Source of the DNA: Psychrobacter glacincola
GTDB lineage: Bacteria; Pseudomonadota; Gammaproteobacteria; Pseudomonadales; Moraxellaceae
Direction: 5' to 3'
DNA length: 64,000 nucleotides
Assembly: GCF_904846075.1 (NCBI RefSeq)
Contig: NZ_CAJGZH010000001.1
Span: 620,001-684,000, forward strand
Below the pieces are notes generated by a model. The model had not been told where the DNA came from. It ran no database searches and saw only the letters and a program-made list of their open reading frames with translations. Shown one piece after another: positions 31,320-40,230 of the stretch; the first letter of the stretch is position 1, and the number at the start of each line of letters is the position of its first letter. The translations under genes and the position numbers were made by a program.

Positions 31320-32060
31320 ATGAGCGTTCTCTTTATCTCCGGTATCGATACCGACATTGGCAAAACCTACGCCACTGGTATGATTGCAAAGGCACTCATG
31401 CAGCAAGGCGTCAACGTCATCACTCAAAAGCTGGTGCAAACGGGCGTGGCGATTAATCCACCCAATGGCGAGATGGGCATTGCTGACGATATCATAGCGC
31501 ATCGTCAACTCATGGCTATTCCTCTACAGCCATGTGATCTTGATTTTACCACTTGCGTTCATCGCTATGAAAAGCCTGCATCACCGCACTTAGCGACTCG
31601 ATTATCAGGAGAAGTGCTAGATCCTAAACTGATCACTAGTGCCACCAAACGATTGCAAGCTACGTATGACTTGGTATTACTAGAAGGTGCTGGTGGATTG
31701 CTCGTACCAATAACGGAGCAATTATTAATTTTAGATTATATTGCTGCTCAAGGTTATCCGATTGTTTTGGTCACTTCTGGTCGTTTAGGCAGTATCAATC
31801 ACACATTACTGAGTTTGGAAGCAATAAAAGCCCGTGGATTATCTGTACATAGCGTTATTTATAATCATATCCATGACGATGCTGCTCAGACAGATGCTGA
31901 GATTGCAAATAGTACCATGGATTTTTTACAAAATTATTTAGCTGCAAATTACCCCAAAGCGCATTGGTTACAGATACCGTATATAGATGGCAGTCATCAA
32001 GCCAATTATGAGGCGTTATCAAAAAGCTATTCATTGTCTTTACCAGTCGATTTCGTCTAA
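31320..32060 (+). CDS. bioD: Dethiobiotin synthetase
   Basis: The ATG at 31320, 11 bases after the bioA stop, gives the family N-terminus MSVLFISGIDTDIGKTYATG, a BioD P-loop in which the usual GTDTDVGKT reads GIDTDIGKT. The longer upstream frame overlaps bioA and lacks support. The 246-residue protein also has LVLLEGAGGLLVPI and VTSGRLGSINHTLLSLEAI. It closes the ureido ring of dethiobiotin from DAPA, CO2 and ATP. It pairs functionally with bioA. Confidence 0.93.
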   Translation: MSVLFISGIDTDIGKTYATGMIAKALMQQGVNVITQKLVQTGVAINPPNGEMGIADDIIAHRQLMAIPLQPCDLDFTTCVHRYEKPASPHLATRLSGEVLDPKLITSATKRLQATYDLVLLEGAGGLLVPITEQLLILDYIAAQGYPIVLVTSGRLGSINHTLLSLEAIKARGLSVHSVIYNHIHDDAAQTDAEIANSTMDFLQNYLAANYPKAHWLQIPYIDGSHQANYEALSKSYSLSLPVDFV

Positions 32061-32157
32061 AAGCTTTATGAGTGTGGTTTCTTTTCTATCGCAAAATAGG
32101 CTTTTATCTCAAGTCTGCAAATAAATAGAAAACTCATTCCCAATTAGTCGATATGTT

Positions 32158-32166
32158 TGCTATACT
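32158..32166 (+). promoter_or_regulatory. Extended -10 element for rnpB
   Basis: TGCTATACT, an extended -10, lies seven bases before the expected 5' end of the RNase P RNA. The -35 region (TTCCCA, 32137-32142) is weak. Confidence 0.65.
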
Positions 32167-32170
32167 AGCG

Positions 32171-32562
<392 letters not shown>

Positions 32563-32631
32563 TTGTTCGTGATAAAAATGCAGCTAATTTGAATAAATTT
32601 CATATTTTCTGCAAAAAATGCCCTTTAGGGG

Positions 32632-32660
32632 TTGACGACAGTCAGCAGCTTGGGTAAAAT
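32632..32660 (+). promoter_or_regulatory. Sigma-70 promoter of the tRNA-Met gene
   Basis: TTGACG (32632-32637) and TAAAAT (32655-32660) are separated by 17 bases, ending 14 bases before the tRNA. This is a near-consensus promoter. Confidence 0.85.
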
Positions 32661-32674
32661 GTGCATCCTAAAAT

Positions 32675-32751
32675 GGCGATGTAGCTCAGCTGGTTAGAGC
32701 GCATGACTCATAATCGTGAGGTCAAGAGTTCAAGTCTCTTCATCGCCACCA
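32675..32751 (+). tRNA. tRNA-Met (CAT), elongator
   Basis: A 77-base cloverleaf. The acceptor GGCGATG pairs with CATCGCC. The D arm is GCTC/GAGC. The anticodon stem CATGA/TCGTG holds the loop CTCATAA (anticodon CAT). The T arm is AAGAG/CTCTT, and a CCA tail is encoded. The first pair G-C and the overall likeness to E. coli elongator tRNA-Met (GGCTACG..., CATCACTCATAATGATG) favour elongator Met over initiator or lysidine tRNA-Ile. Confidence 0.95.
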
Positions 32752-32774
32752 TTTTTAGCAATACCTGTAATATT

Positions 32775-32809
32775 AAAAAAACCAATCACTATTTGATTGG
32801 TTTTTTTTT
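32775..32809 (+). terminator. Intrinsic terminator after tRNA-Met
   Basis: AAAAAACCAATCA and TGATTGGTTTTTT arms with a 6-base loop, ending in a nine-T run, 24 bases after the tRNA. Confidence 0.9.
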
Positions 32810-32987
32810 GTCTGAAATAAACTATTTCAGAATATGGTGAATGGCTCAATGCGCACCATAAAATTATAATTACCTACTGATTTCTTGCTAAATCATAGCT
32901 TTATCTGTTTAGGTACAGATTAATTGTTGTAACTTATGTCCCTCTTACTTATCATAGGGGCTGTTTTCGGTAAAGTCCTGTAACGCC

Positions 32988-33800
32988 ATGTCTGTACAAC
33001 TACCTCCTTATCGTCCTATCAAGCATCGCAGTGGTCTAAAAGTCATGGGTGCCGCATTTCATGCTTTGCTGATGCGTGAGCTGCAAACGCGCTTCGGTGG
33101 TTATCGCTTGGGCTATCTGTGGGCACCACTAGAGATACTGTTCCAAGTTGCTATTTATTTGATAGTATTTGGCGCTATTATGACCCGTGTGCTGCCAGGG
33201 ATGGATTACATGTTATTTCTGGTGGCAGGCCTAGTGCCTTTTCGTATGATGAGTACCATAGCAACACGATCGTTAGGAGCAGTTGAGGCCAATCAAGGGC
33301 TTTTAATGTATCGATCAGTACGTCACATTGACGTCATTATTGCCCGCTCATTTTTAGAGTTAGTGATTTATTTTTTTACCTTTGTACTGTTGTTAGTCAT
33401 ACTTGCATTCATTGGTATTCCCATCAGCCTTGCACATTTGAATGTAGTATTGTTTTGTTGGTTAACCTTATTCTTATTTGGTTTTGGTCTAGCGATGATT
33501 ATGATGGTTGTCGGTTATTATGGTGGTGAAATCAGCAAAATTATAGGTTTGATTTTTACTATTTTATATTTTGTATCTGGAATTATGTATTCTATTCATA
33601 TTATTCCTGAACCATATCTGAGTTATTTATTATATATTCCATTTGTCCATAATATTGAACTAATGAGAAATGCACTATCTCCTACTTATCCTGCGTATCA
33701 TATTGACATAACGTATTTTTTAAAATGGATGGTCGCAGTCAATTTCTTAGGTTTATTGATGTATAAAGCGGTCGAAAAAGACCTTATCCGTTCAAAGTAG
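32988..33800 (+). CDS. kpsM: Capsular polysaccharide ABC transporter, permease
   Basis: A 270-residue ABC-2 permease with six hydrophobic segments and the KpsM/CtrC features LMRELQTRFGGYRLGYLWAPLEILFQV at the N-terminal cytoplasmic side and SGIMYSIHIIPEPYLSYLLYIPFVHNIELMRNA near the C-terminus. With KpsT it moves the lipid-linked polysaccharide across the inner membrane. First of the kpsMTEDCS genes, 14 bases before kpsT. I see no strong promoter in the 178 bases after the tRNA terminator, though an AT-rich stretch there could hold one. Confidence 0.92.
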   Translation: MSVQLPPYRPIKHRSGLKVMGAAFHALLMRELQTRFGGYRLGYLWAPLEILFQVAIYLIVFGAIMTRVLPGMDYMLFLVAGLVPFRMMSTIATRSLGAVEANQGLLMYRSVRHIDVIIARSFLELVIYFFTFVLLLVILAFIGIPISLAHLNVVLFCWLTLFLFGFGLAMIMMVVGYYGGEISKIIGLIFTILYFVSGIMYSIHIIPEPYLSYLLYIPFVHNIELMRNALSPTYPAYHIDITYFLKWMVAVNFLGLLMYKAVEKDLIRSK

Positions 33801-33814
33801 TGACAGGTAAATGA

Positions 33815-34486
33815 ATGATTGAGATTAAAAATGTTTCTAAGTCATTTATGACCAAGCAAGGTCGGCATTATCTATTTAAAGATCTAAATCTGACTATTGG
33901 TGATAAAAAAAGTGTGGGTTTACTCGGTCGTAATGGGGCGGGTAAATCAACTTTGCTGCGTATTATTTGCGGACTAGATAAGCCTGATCACGGAGAGATT
34001 ATTACCGACTCGACGATTTCTTGGCCAGTAGGGGTAGCCGGCGGTTTCCAAGGTAGTTTGACGGGTCGTCAAAACGTCCGCTTTGTTTGCCGCCTTTATT
34101 CAAGCGGTTCCTATATTGACGAAAAAATTCGTTTTGTGGAAGAGTTTGCAGATATCGGAAACTATTTCGATATGCCGGTAAAAAGTTATTCATCAGGCAT
34201 GAGAGCGCGATTAACCTTTGGGCTAAGTTTGGCCTTTGATTTTGATTATTATATGCTTGATGAAGCGGGTGCGGTTGGGGACGCGGCTTTTCGTAAGCGT
34301 AGTGAAGAGATATTGGCCGCGCGCCGTGAACAAGCAGGGTTTTTAATCGTATCGCATAACATCGGTGATATTAAGCGTAATTGTGATATTGGTATTGTGC
34401 TAATGGATCAAACAGCACACGTCTTTGAAGACACAACAGAAGCGATTGAGGTATATGAAGAGCATGTCCACAAAGCGAAAAAATAA
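33815..34486 (+). CDS. kpsT: Capsular polysaccharide ABC transporter, ATP-binding protein
   Basis: A 223-residue ABC ATPase of the KpsT/Wzt (short, no carbohydrate-binding domain) type. It has Walker A LLGRNGAGKSTLLR, the ABC signature YSSGMRARLTFGLSLAF, Walker B FDYYMLDEAGAVGD and the H-loop LIVSHN. It energises export with KpsM. Its end overlaps the start of kpsE by about 30 bases, indicating translational coupling. Confidence 0.94.
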   Translation: MIEIKNVSKSFMTKQGRHYLFKDLNLTIGDKKSVGLLGRNGAGKSTLLRIICGLDKPDHGEIITDSTISWPVGVAGGFQGSLTGRQNVRFVCRLYSSGSYIDEKIRFVEEFADIGNYFDMPVKSYSSGMRARLTFGLSLAFDFDYYMLDEAGAVGDAAFRKRSEEILAARREQAGFLIVSHNIGDIKRNCDIGIVLMDQTAHVFEDTTEAIEVYEEHVHKAKK

Positions 34487-35570
34487 GATAATTGACTTCT
34501 CGCTGTTTATTGGCTTGGTGGTCCTCCCTTGGGTATTGGTGATATTTTATGTCATGACCATTGCTCATCCGCGGTTTATTTCGACGGCTGATGTGGTGGT
34601 CAAACAAGTCAGTGATACCAGTGTGCCTTCTGGCGGTGGACTGTCGGCCTTGTTGGGTGTGAACAGTACCAGTAAAGAAGATGCGACTTATCTGACCGAG
34701 TATATTCTATCCAATGATATGGTGAAGCGCCTTGATAATAAGTTCAAGTTCCGCGAAGCGTATCATGTCGATGGCTCAGATCCACTTAATGAGATTGAGC
34801 CTGATGCCACACAAGAAGAGTTACTTGAGTACTTTAAAAAACGCGTGCACATCAATCTGGACGAGCAAAGCTATGTGCTGTCAGTATCGACAGAAGCCTT
34901 TGATCCAAAGTATGCTTTTGAGCTGAATAAAACGATCCTCAATGAGTCTGAGCAGTTCGTCAACCGTATTTCACAAGAGGTGGCTCGTGATCAGTTGTTA
35001 TTTGCAGAGACGCAATTGGATGAATCACAAGATCGCTTGAATGATGCCAAAGAGAAATTGTTAAACTATCAGAACGAAAATGAGATTTACGATCCACAAT
35101 CCAATGCTCAAATTGTGAATCAGCTGATTGGTAGTTTGCAAGCGCAATTAAGCTCATTACGTACCGAAGAGCGTCAATTACTCAGCTATCTAAATCCAGA
35201 TGCTCCGCAAGTAGTGTCATTAAGAAGCCAGATCAAAGCAGTCGAAGAGCAAATCAACCAAGAGCAAACTAAGCTGACATCACCGAATACCACCAAGTTA
35301 AACCGTCAAGCGGTACAGTTTGAGACTATCAAGGCAGATGTTGATTTCGCTACTGAGCTCTATAAATTGTCGTTATCTTCACTTGAGAAGGCACGTTTAG
35401 AAGCTTTTAAAAAGATGAAGAATTTGATTGTTATCTCAACACCATATCAGGCTGAAGAAGCAACTTATCCACGCCGTGCTTATATTATTTGGACGTCGCT
35501 AGCATTACTTTTGATGCTTTATGGATTTGTGCGCCTAGTGATGGCGGTTGTCCGTGATCATCGTAGCTAG
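34455..35570 (+). CDS. kpsE: Capsule export inner-membrane (PCP-3) protein
   Basis: The start is uncertain: ATG at 34455 has TGAGG just upstream, and ATG at 34464 is nearly as good; a TTG at 34425 is unlikely. The 371-residue product has an N-terminal transmembrane helix (FSLFIGLVVLPWVLVIFYVM) and a periplasmic domain starting HPRFISTADVVVKQVSD. A long coiled coil follows (about 165-280, FAETQLDESQDRLNDAKEKL), with a second helix near the C-terminus (YIIWTSLALLLMLYGFV). This is the KpsE/CtrB polysaccharide co-polymerase layout. It links the ABC transporter to the outer-membrane channel KpsD across the periplasm. Confidence 0.9.
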   Translation: MKSMSTKRKNKIIDFSLFIGLVVLPWVLVIFYVMTIAHPRFISTADVVVKQVSDTSVPSGGGLSALLGVNSTSKEDATYLTEYILSNDMVKRLDNKFKFREAYHVDGSDPLNEIEPDATQEELLEYFKKRVHINLDEQSYVLSVSTEAFDPKYAFELNKTILNESEQFVNRISQEVARDQLLFAETQLDESQDRLNDAKEKLLNYQNENEIYDPQSNAQIVNQLIGSLQAQLSSLRTEERQLLSYLNPDAPQVVSLRSQIKAVEEQINQEQTKLTSPNTTKLNRQAVQFETIKADVDFATELYKLSLSSLEKARLEAFKKMKNLIVISTPYQAEEATYPRRAYIIWTSLALLLMLYGFVRLVMAVVRDHRS

Positions 35571-35625
35571 TTTTAACACACCAGATATCAGTAATGATCG
35601 ATAGATCAGCAAAGGAATACCACTC

Positions 35626-37407
35626 ATGAATATGAAACCACGTCCTCTTGTGACCGTGATAAAAGTGTTAAGTTTGGCCATGGCCGCCAGCAGTGTATCA
35701 GCACTAGCAGCAGGCAGTTATGCTGATCAAATCTCAGGATCTAGCTTTGGCACCAGCAATAACAGCATGAGTCAAGACCAAAACAGCAATAACATCAATG
35801 TCTCAACACAGGCATTTGCAGGTGGTGTATCAGGACAGGCGACCGCGCAAGAAGCGGTTAATGCCTCAAGCTTGCCAAGTCAGTCAGTCATCAATACCAC
35901 GCGCCCCTATCAAGACATCAATACGCAAGACATGATGTTTGGTGAGCAGCTCTTCCGTGGAGCATTTTCGACCACCTCTGGCTCTACCTTTAATGACAGT
36001 TACGTGATCAACCCAGGTGATAACGTCCAAGTACGGATGTGGGGCGCTTATCAATATGCTGCTACCATGACCGTCGACCCACAAGGCAATATTTTCTTAC
36101 CAAATATCGGTCCAGTACGTGTCTCAGGTGTGCAAAATGGCAGTCTACAAAATGTGGTAAAAAGTGCTGTCAGTCGTATTTATCGCTCGAACGTTGGCGT
36201 GTATGCTTCATTAGAACAAGCACAGCCAGTAAAAGTATTTGTAACAGGTTTCGTTAAACAACCTGGTTATTACGGCGGTTTAGCAGCAGACTCTGTATTG
36301 TCTTATTTGGATAGAGCAGGCGGCGTTGACCCAACACGTGGTAGTTATATTGATATTCAAATCAAACGTAATGGGCAAATGCTACAGCAAGTCAACCTGT
36401 ATGATTTTTTACTAGCGGGTAAATTACAAGCATTCTCTTTTCGTGACGGCGATGTGATTACGGTCGCGCCGCAGAAAAAAACCTTTGAAGTAGGCGGTCA
36501 AGTCCAAAACGAATATACCTTTGAATTTGATGTGAACGATCTGACCATTGGTGATGTATTGCAAGTGGCCAATCCAGCAGCAAATGCGACCAACGTTAGT
36601 ATCACTCGTAGTGCAGGACGCGCGCAGACGGCAGAATATTACTCGTTAGCAGAAGCTCAAAACGTGCCTGTTTATAATGGTGATCAGATGGTAGTTACCT
36701 CCGATCGCTATGCGGGCACAATTGCGGTGCAAGTAAAAGGTGCGCATACGGGTAATGGTGCCATGGTTGTACCATATGGTGCTCGCTTAAAGGACATCGT
36801 GCCACAGCTACAGCCAAGCCCACTCGCTAAACTGACTCATCTGACCATTTATCGTGAGTCTGTTGCTGAGCAACAAAAACGCATGATTAATGAGTCGCTC
36901 GATCGTCTAGAAGAGCTGACGCTTGCCACGCAGTCAACCACTCGTGAAGAAGCAGCACTGCGTCAAGACGATGCAGCGTTGGTTAAGCAGTTTGTTGCCA
37001 AAGCGCGTAATGTTAAAACGACGGGTCAAATTGTTGTCGTCCCGAATTCGTGGCAGGATATTATTCTGCAGCAAGGTGATATCATTGAGATACCTGCGCA
37101 AACGTCTGTCATTACCGTTAATGGTCAAGTACGAGCACAAGGCGCGCTGACCTTTAATCCAGATTATACCGTTGGTGATTATGTTGCCAATTCAGGCGGT
37201 TTCTCTGACAATGCTGATGTTAAAGAAATCTTGATTATCCATCAAAATGGCGCCAGTGAGGTGGTCAATACCGCTTACCGTATCCAGCAAGGCGATGAGA
37301 TTATGGTATTACCAAAAGTCAAAACCAAGCGCGTAGAAATTGCTCGTGGCTTATCGCAAATTGTTTATCAGTTGGCCATTGCTGCTAAAGTGGTTCTCGA
37401 TTTATAA
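35626..37407 (+). CDS. kpsD: Capsule polysaccharide export outer-membrane/periplasmic protein
   Basis: A 593-residue protein with a signal peptide (cleavage expected after SSVSALA, about residue 28). A low-complexity N/S/Q region follows. The Poly_export domain begins NDSYVINPGDNVQVRMWG, with VDPQGNIFLPNIGPVRVSG. Several SLBB domains come next (PVKVFVTGFVKQPGYYGG, then the later VITVNGQVRAQGALTFN). It forms the channel for capsule to cross the outer membrane, working with KpsE. There is no lipobox, as in KpsD and unlike Wza or CtrA. AAAGGAATACCACTC precedes the ATG. Confidence 0.92.
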   Translation: MNMKPRPLVTVIKVLSLAMAASSVSALAAGSYADQISGSSFGTSNNSMSQDQNSNNINVSTQAFAGGVSGQATAQEAVNASSLPSQSVINTTRPYQDINTQDMMFGEQLFRGAFSTTSGSTFNDSYVINPGDNVQVRMWGAYQYAATMTVDPQGNIFLPNIGPVRVSGVQNGSLQNVVKSAVSRIYRSNVGVYASLEQAQPVKVFVTGFVKQPGYYGGLAADSVLSYLDRAGGVDPTRGSYIDIQIKRNGQMLQQVNLYDFLLAGKLQAFSFRDGDVITVAPQKKTFEVGGQVQNEYTFEFDVNDLTIGDVLQVANPAANATNVSITRSAGRAQTAEYYSLAEAQNVPVYNGDQMVVTSDRYAGTIAVQVKGAHTGNGAMVVPYGARLKDIVPQLQPSPLAKLTHLTIYRESVAEQQKRMINESLDRLEELTLATQSTTREEAALRQDDAALVKQFVAKARNVKTTGQIVVVPNSWQDIILQQGDIIEIPAQTSVITVNGQVRAQGALTFNPDYTVGDYVANSGGFSDNADVKEILIIHQNGASEVVNTAYRIQQGDEIMVLPKVKTKRVEIARGLSQIVYQLAIAAKVVLDL

Positions 37408-37487
37408 CCATTATTGAAAAGTTGTATAACAAGAGAACAAGTCATTTGCATAGATAGATGCAAAAGTAATGAATAAGGGTGTTAGAA

Positions 37488-40070
37488 ATGGCAAAAAGCG
37501 CGGCAGATGATGTCAATGTGGCAGTGACCTCTCACTCTGATAATGCCTTGCTTTTGCCATCATCCGCATACCAATTGCCACAGCATTTGGCGGTCATTGG
37601 TAAGGGTATGCGTCAAAACAATGTACTTTTGTCTCAGGTATTGCAGGCAGATATTCAGCGCTGGTATCCGTGGTCAGGTATACAGCAACGTATCAATGCA
37701 GGTAAAACGCATTTACTGTCTGCATTGCCATTACCTAATGTTGTAAAAAATCAGATAACTCATTTGTCCAGCTCCTCTCTCTCTTTTCAGCAACCCGATG
37801 CCTTTATCGGTTGGGGTCGTAAAAAAAGTTATCAACGAGCTAATACAGTGGCTAAGCGGCAAAAGCTTGAGACATTGAGTGTTGAAGATGGCTTTTTGCG
37901 CTCATTAGATTCTGGTATTGGTAGCCGTCATGGCCTGAGTGTCGTCGTTGATGACCTTGGTATTTATTTTGATATGACGCATGACTCACGCCTTGAGCGG
38001 CTGATTATTGAGCGTACTAAAAATGCTACTACGCCTAATAATCACGAAATAGATGACGCGCACGCGAGGCAATTGATTGCACGTATTTGTAATGAGCAGC
38101 TCAGTAAATATAACACAGTGATCGATTGTCCGTCCTTGAATAAATTGATAAATGAAGACGGCGTTAATACAACAGCAGATCCATTGAAATCGCATGTTTT
38201 ATTGATTGACCAAGTGGTTGGTGATGCTTCTATCACCGGTGCGGGCGCGGATAAACGTCAGTTTAAGAAGATGTTAACATCTGCGTGTCGTAATCATCCT
38301 CATGCCCATATTTGGATAAAGGCACATCCTGCATCAAAATCGGGATACCTGACTCGTTTAAAACTACCTAAGCAGGTTCGGTTATTAACTCAAGCGCTCA
38401 ATCCTATCGAGCTATTAGAGCAAGTTGACCATGTTTATACGGTCAGCTCCCATATGGGCTTTGAAGGGTTGATGTTAGGTAAAACAGTACATTGCTTCGG
38501 GGTCAACTGGTATAGTGGCTGGGGTCTAACTGATGACAGCGGCGCACCCAAAAATCTGCTTAAAGCGGTCGAAAAACGTCGTCAAAAACTTGTCAGCAAA
38601 CAGCTAGAGTCTAGGGGACACTCAAATCCTGCGTTGTTTCCTACATCATTTGCTAAAAAAACATCTGCAACGTTAGAAACGTTATTTTATAGCGCCTATA
38701 TAGATTATAGTCGTTATGTAGATCCAGCCACCAAGCAAGCCTGTGATATTGATACAGCGATAGAATGGCTAGTGACTAATCGATATTGGCAAGCGCGCCT
38801 TGAAGGGGATCTCACGATATATGAATTTAGTCGCTGGAAATTACCATTTGTAAAAGCTTTTACGAATCTACCGCGTACGACATTATTTATCAAACCCAAG
38901 CCACGTCTCAAGAATTTATTGCATCCTGATCATTTTCGTGTTGATTATCAGCAGCCTCTACTAGCGTGGGGTTTGGCTAAACGCCAGCAAGTACAAAATA
39001 AATTACAGCGTAAGCTTGAGAGACAGCCACATTTGTCCCTACCGTCTATATACTGTATGGAAGATGGATTTATCCGCTCAAATGGTTTGGGCGCGACGTT
39101 GTTAGCACCGTTGTCGGTCGTCATAGATAAGCAAGGCATTTATTATGATGCGACCCAGCCTTCAGATTTAGAGACGTTGCTATATCATTGCCAGGCACTG
39201 AACCCACAGCAAAGTGTCCGTGTACAACAGCTGCAAGATAAATTGCTGAATCAGCGGGTGAGTAAATACAATGTTGGGGCTGAGGTCGACAGTGCTAATA
39301 ACCAGTATACTTCGTGGATGCATGAGGCTAGGGTATCTGGCAAGCGCCGTCTGCTTATCATCGGTCAAGTCGAAGATGATTTATCGGTGCAGTACTGCGG
39401 CTCGACGATCAAAACCAACAGCGGCTTGATTGAGCGTGTATGCAAAGACAATCCTGAGGCTTATCTTATTTATAAGCCGCATCCTGACGTTGAAGCAGGG
39501 CTAAGGACTGGTAAGGTTAGCGCAGAGTTTTTACAGCAGGTCAGTGCCGTCGCCTATGATACTGCGATGCCTGATTGCTTAGAATGTGTCGATGAAGTAC
39601 ATACGATTAGCTCATTGACTGGCTTTGAGGCGTTGCTGCGCGGTTTAGACGTTACTTGCTACGGCTTACCGTTTTATGCTGGTTGGGGGTTAACGGCAGA
39701 TATTGATGCCCAATTACCACCGAAAGCTGACTATTTAGAGAGACGAAAACGCGACACTGCATTAACGCTTGAGCAATTATTATATTGTGCGCTTATTCGC
39801 TATCCCTTATATCGTTTGCCAAATGGCTACGGGCTTGCACAAGTAGAGCAAGTGATTGACTATTTATACCCTCCTAAAAGCGCTCCTTTGCTTAAAGATA
39901 TTCATAATACAGCGTCTCAAGCGCAAATATCTAGCCCTATAAATAGCTCGATTAACCATGCGACTTCAGTTTTATCCACGCTATCTGCAAACTTTAAACG
40001 CCAATCGACGACTCGTTTTATGCAGCAGCGTCATCAATGGCAGCAGCGCCTGCGTAAACTATCTCGTTAG
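37488..40070 (+). CDS. kpsC: Capsule beta-Kdo transferase KpsC (two-domain)
   Basis: An 860-residue protein built from two homologous glycosyltransferase halves. Paired motifs are FIGWGRKKSYQRAN / LLAWGLAKRQQVQN, VEDGFLRSL / MEDGFIRSN, HIWIKAHP / LIYKPHPD, and VSSHMGFEGL / ISSLTGFEAL followed by YSGWGLT / YAGWGLT. This duplication is the KpsC hallmark. The two domains add alternating beta-2,4 and beta-2,7 Kdo residues to build the poly-Kdo linker on lyso-phosphatidylglycerol after KpsS adds the first. The ATG at 37488 follows AAGGGTGTTAGAA; a GTG three codons earlier is possible. The C-terminal 60 residues are unique. Confidence 0.93.
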   Translation: MAKSAADDVNVAVTSHSDNALLLPSSAYQLPQHLAVIGKGMRQNNVLLSQVLQADIQRWYPWSGIQQRINAGKTHLLSALPLPNVVKNQITHLSSSSLSFQQPDAFIGWGRKKSYQRANTVAKRQKLETLSVEDGFLRSLDSGIGSRHGLSVVVDDLGIYFDMTHDSRLERLIIERTKNATTPNNHEIDDAHARQLIARICNEQLSKYNTVIDCPSLNKLINEDGVNTTADPLKSHVLLIDQVVGDASITGAGADKRQFKKMLTSACRNHPHAHIWIKAHPASKSGYLTRLKLPKQVRLLTQALNPIELLEQVDHVYTVSSHMGFEGLMLGKTVHCFGVNWYSGWGLTDDSGAPKNLLKAVEKRRQKLVSKQLESRGHSNPALFPTSFAKKTSATLETLFYSAYIDYSRYVDPATKQACDIDTAIEWLVTNRYWQARLEGDLTIYEFSRWKLPFVKAFTNLPRTTLFIKPKPRLKNLLHPDHFRVDYQQPLLAWGLAKRQQVQNKLQRKLERQPHLSLPSIYCMEDGFIRSNGLGATLLAPLSVVIDKQGIYYDATQPSDLETLLYHCQALNPQQSVRVQQLQDKLLNQRVSKYNVGAEVDSANNQYTSWMHEARVSGKRRLLIIGQVEDDLSVQYCGSTIKTNSGLIERVCKDNPEAYLIYKPHPDVEAGLRTGKVSAEFLQQVSAVAYDTAMPDCLECVDEVHTISSLTGFEALLRGLDVTCYGLPFYAGWGLTADIDAQLPPKADYLERRKRDTALTLEQLLYCALIRYPLYRLPNGYGLAQVEQVIDYLYPPKSAPLLKDIHNTASQAQISSPINSSINHATSVLSTLSANFKRQSTTRFMQQRHQWQQRLRKLSR

Positions 40071-40098
40071 TTTATTCTAAACTTATGACGTAAATCCA

Positions 40099-40129
40099 TT
40101 GCGACAAGTAGGGGCTTTTTCGGTATAAT
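40099..40129 (+). promoter_or_regulatory. Candidate sigma-70 promoter upstream of kpsS
   Basis: TTGCGA (40099-40104) and a perfect TATAAT (40124-40129) are separated by 19 bases, about 100 bases before the kpsS start. It would let kpsS be transcribed apart from kpsMTEDC. Confidence 0.6.
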
Positions 40130-40230
40130 CAGTGATGATTAGTGTGTATTTACACGGCTTAACATTCAAATTGTTTAATAAATACTCCCGCTTTTATCCT
40201 TCATCTTCTCATTAATGGTAATTCAATACT

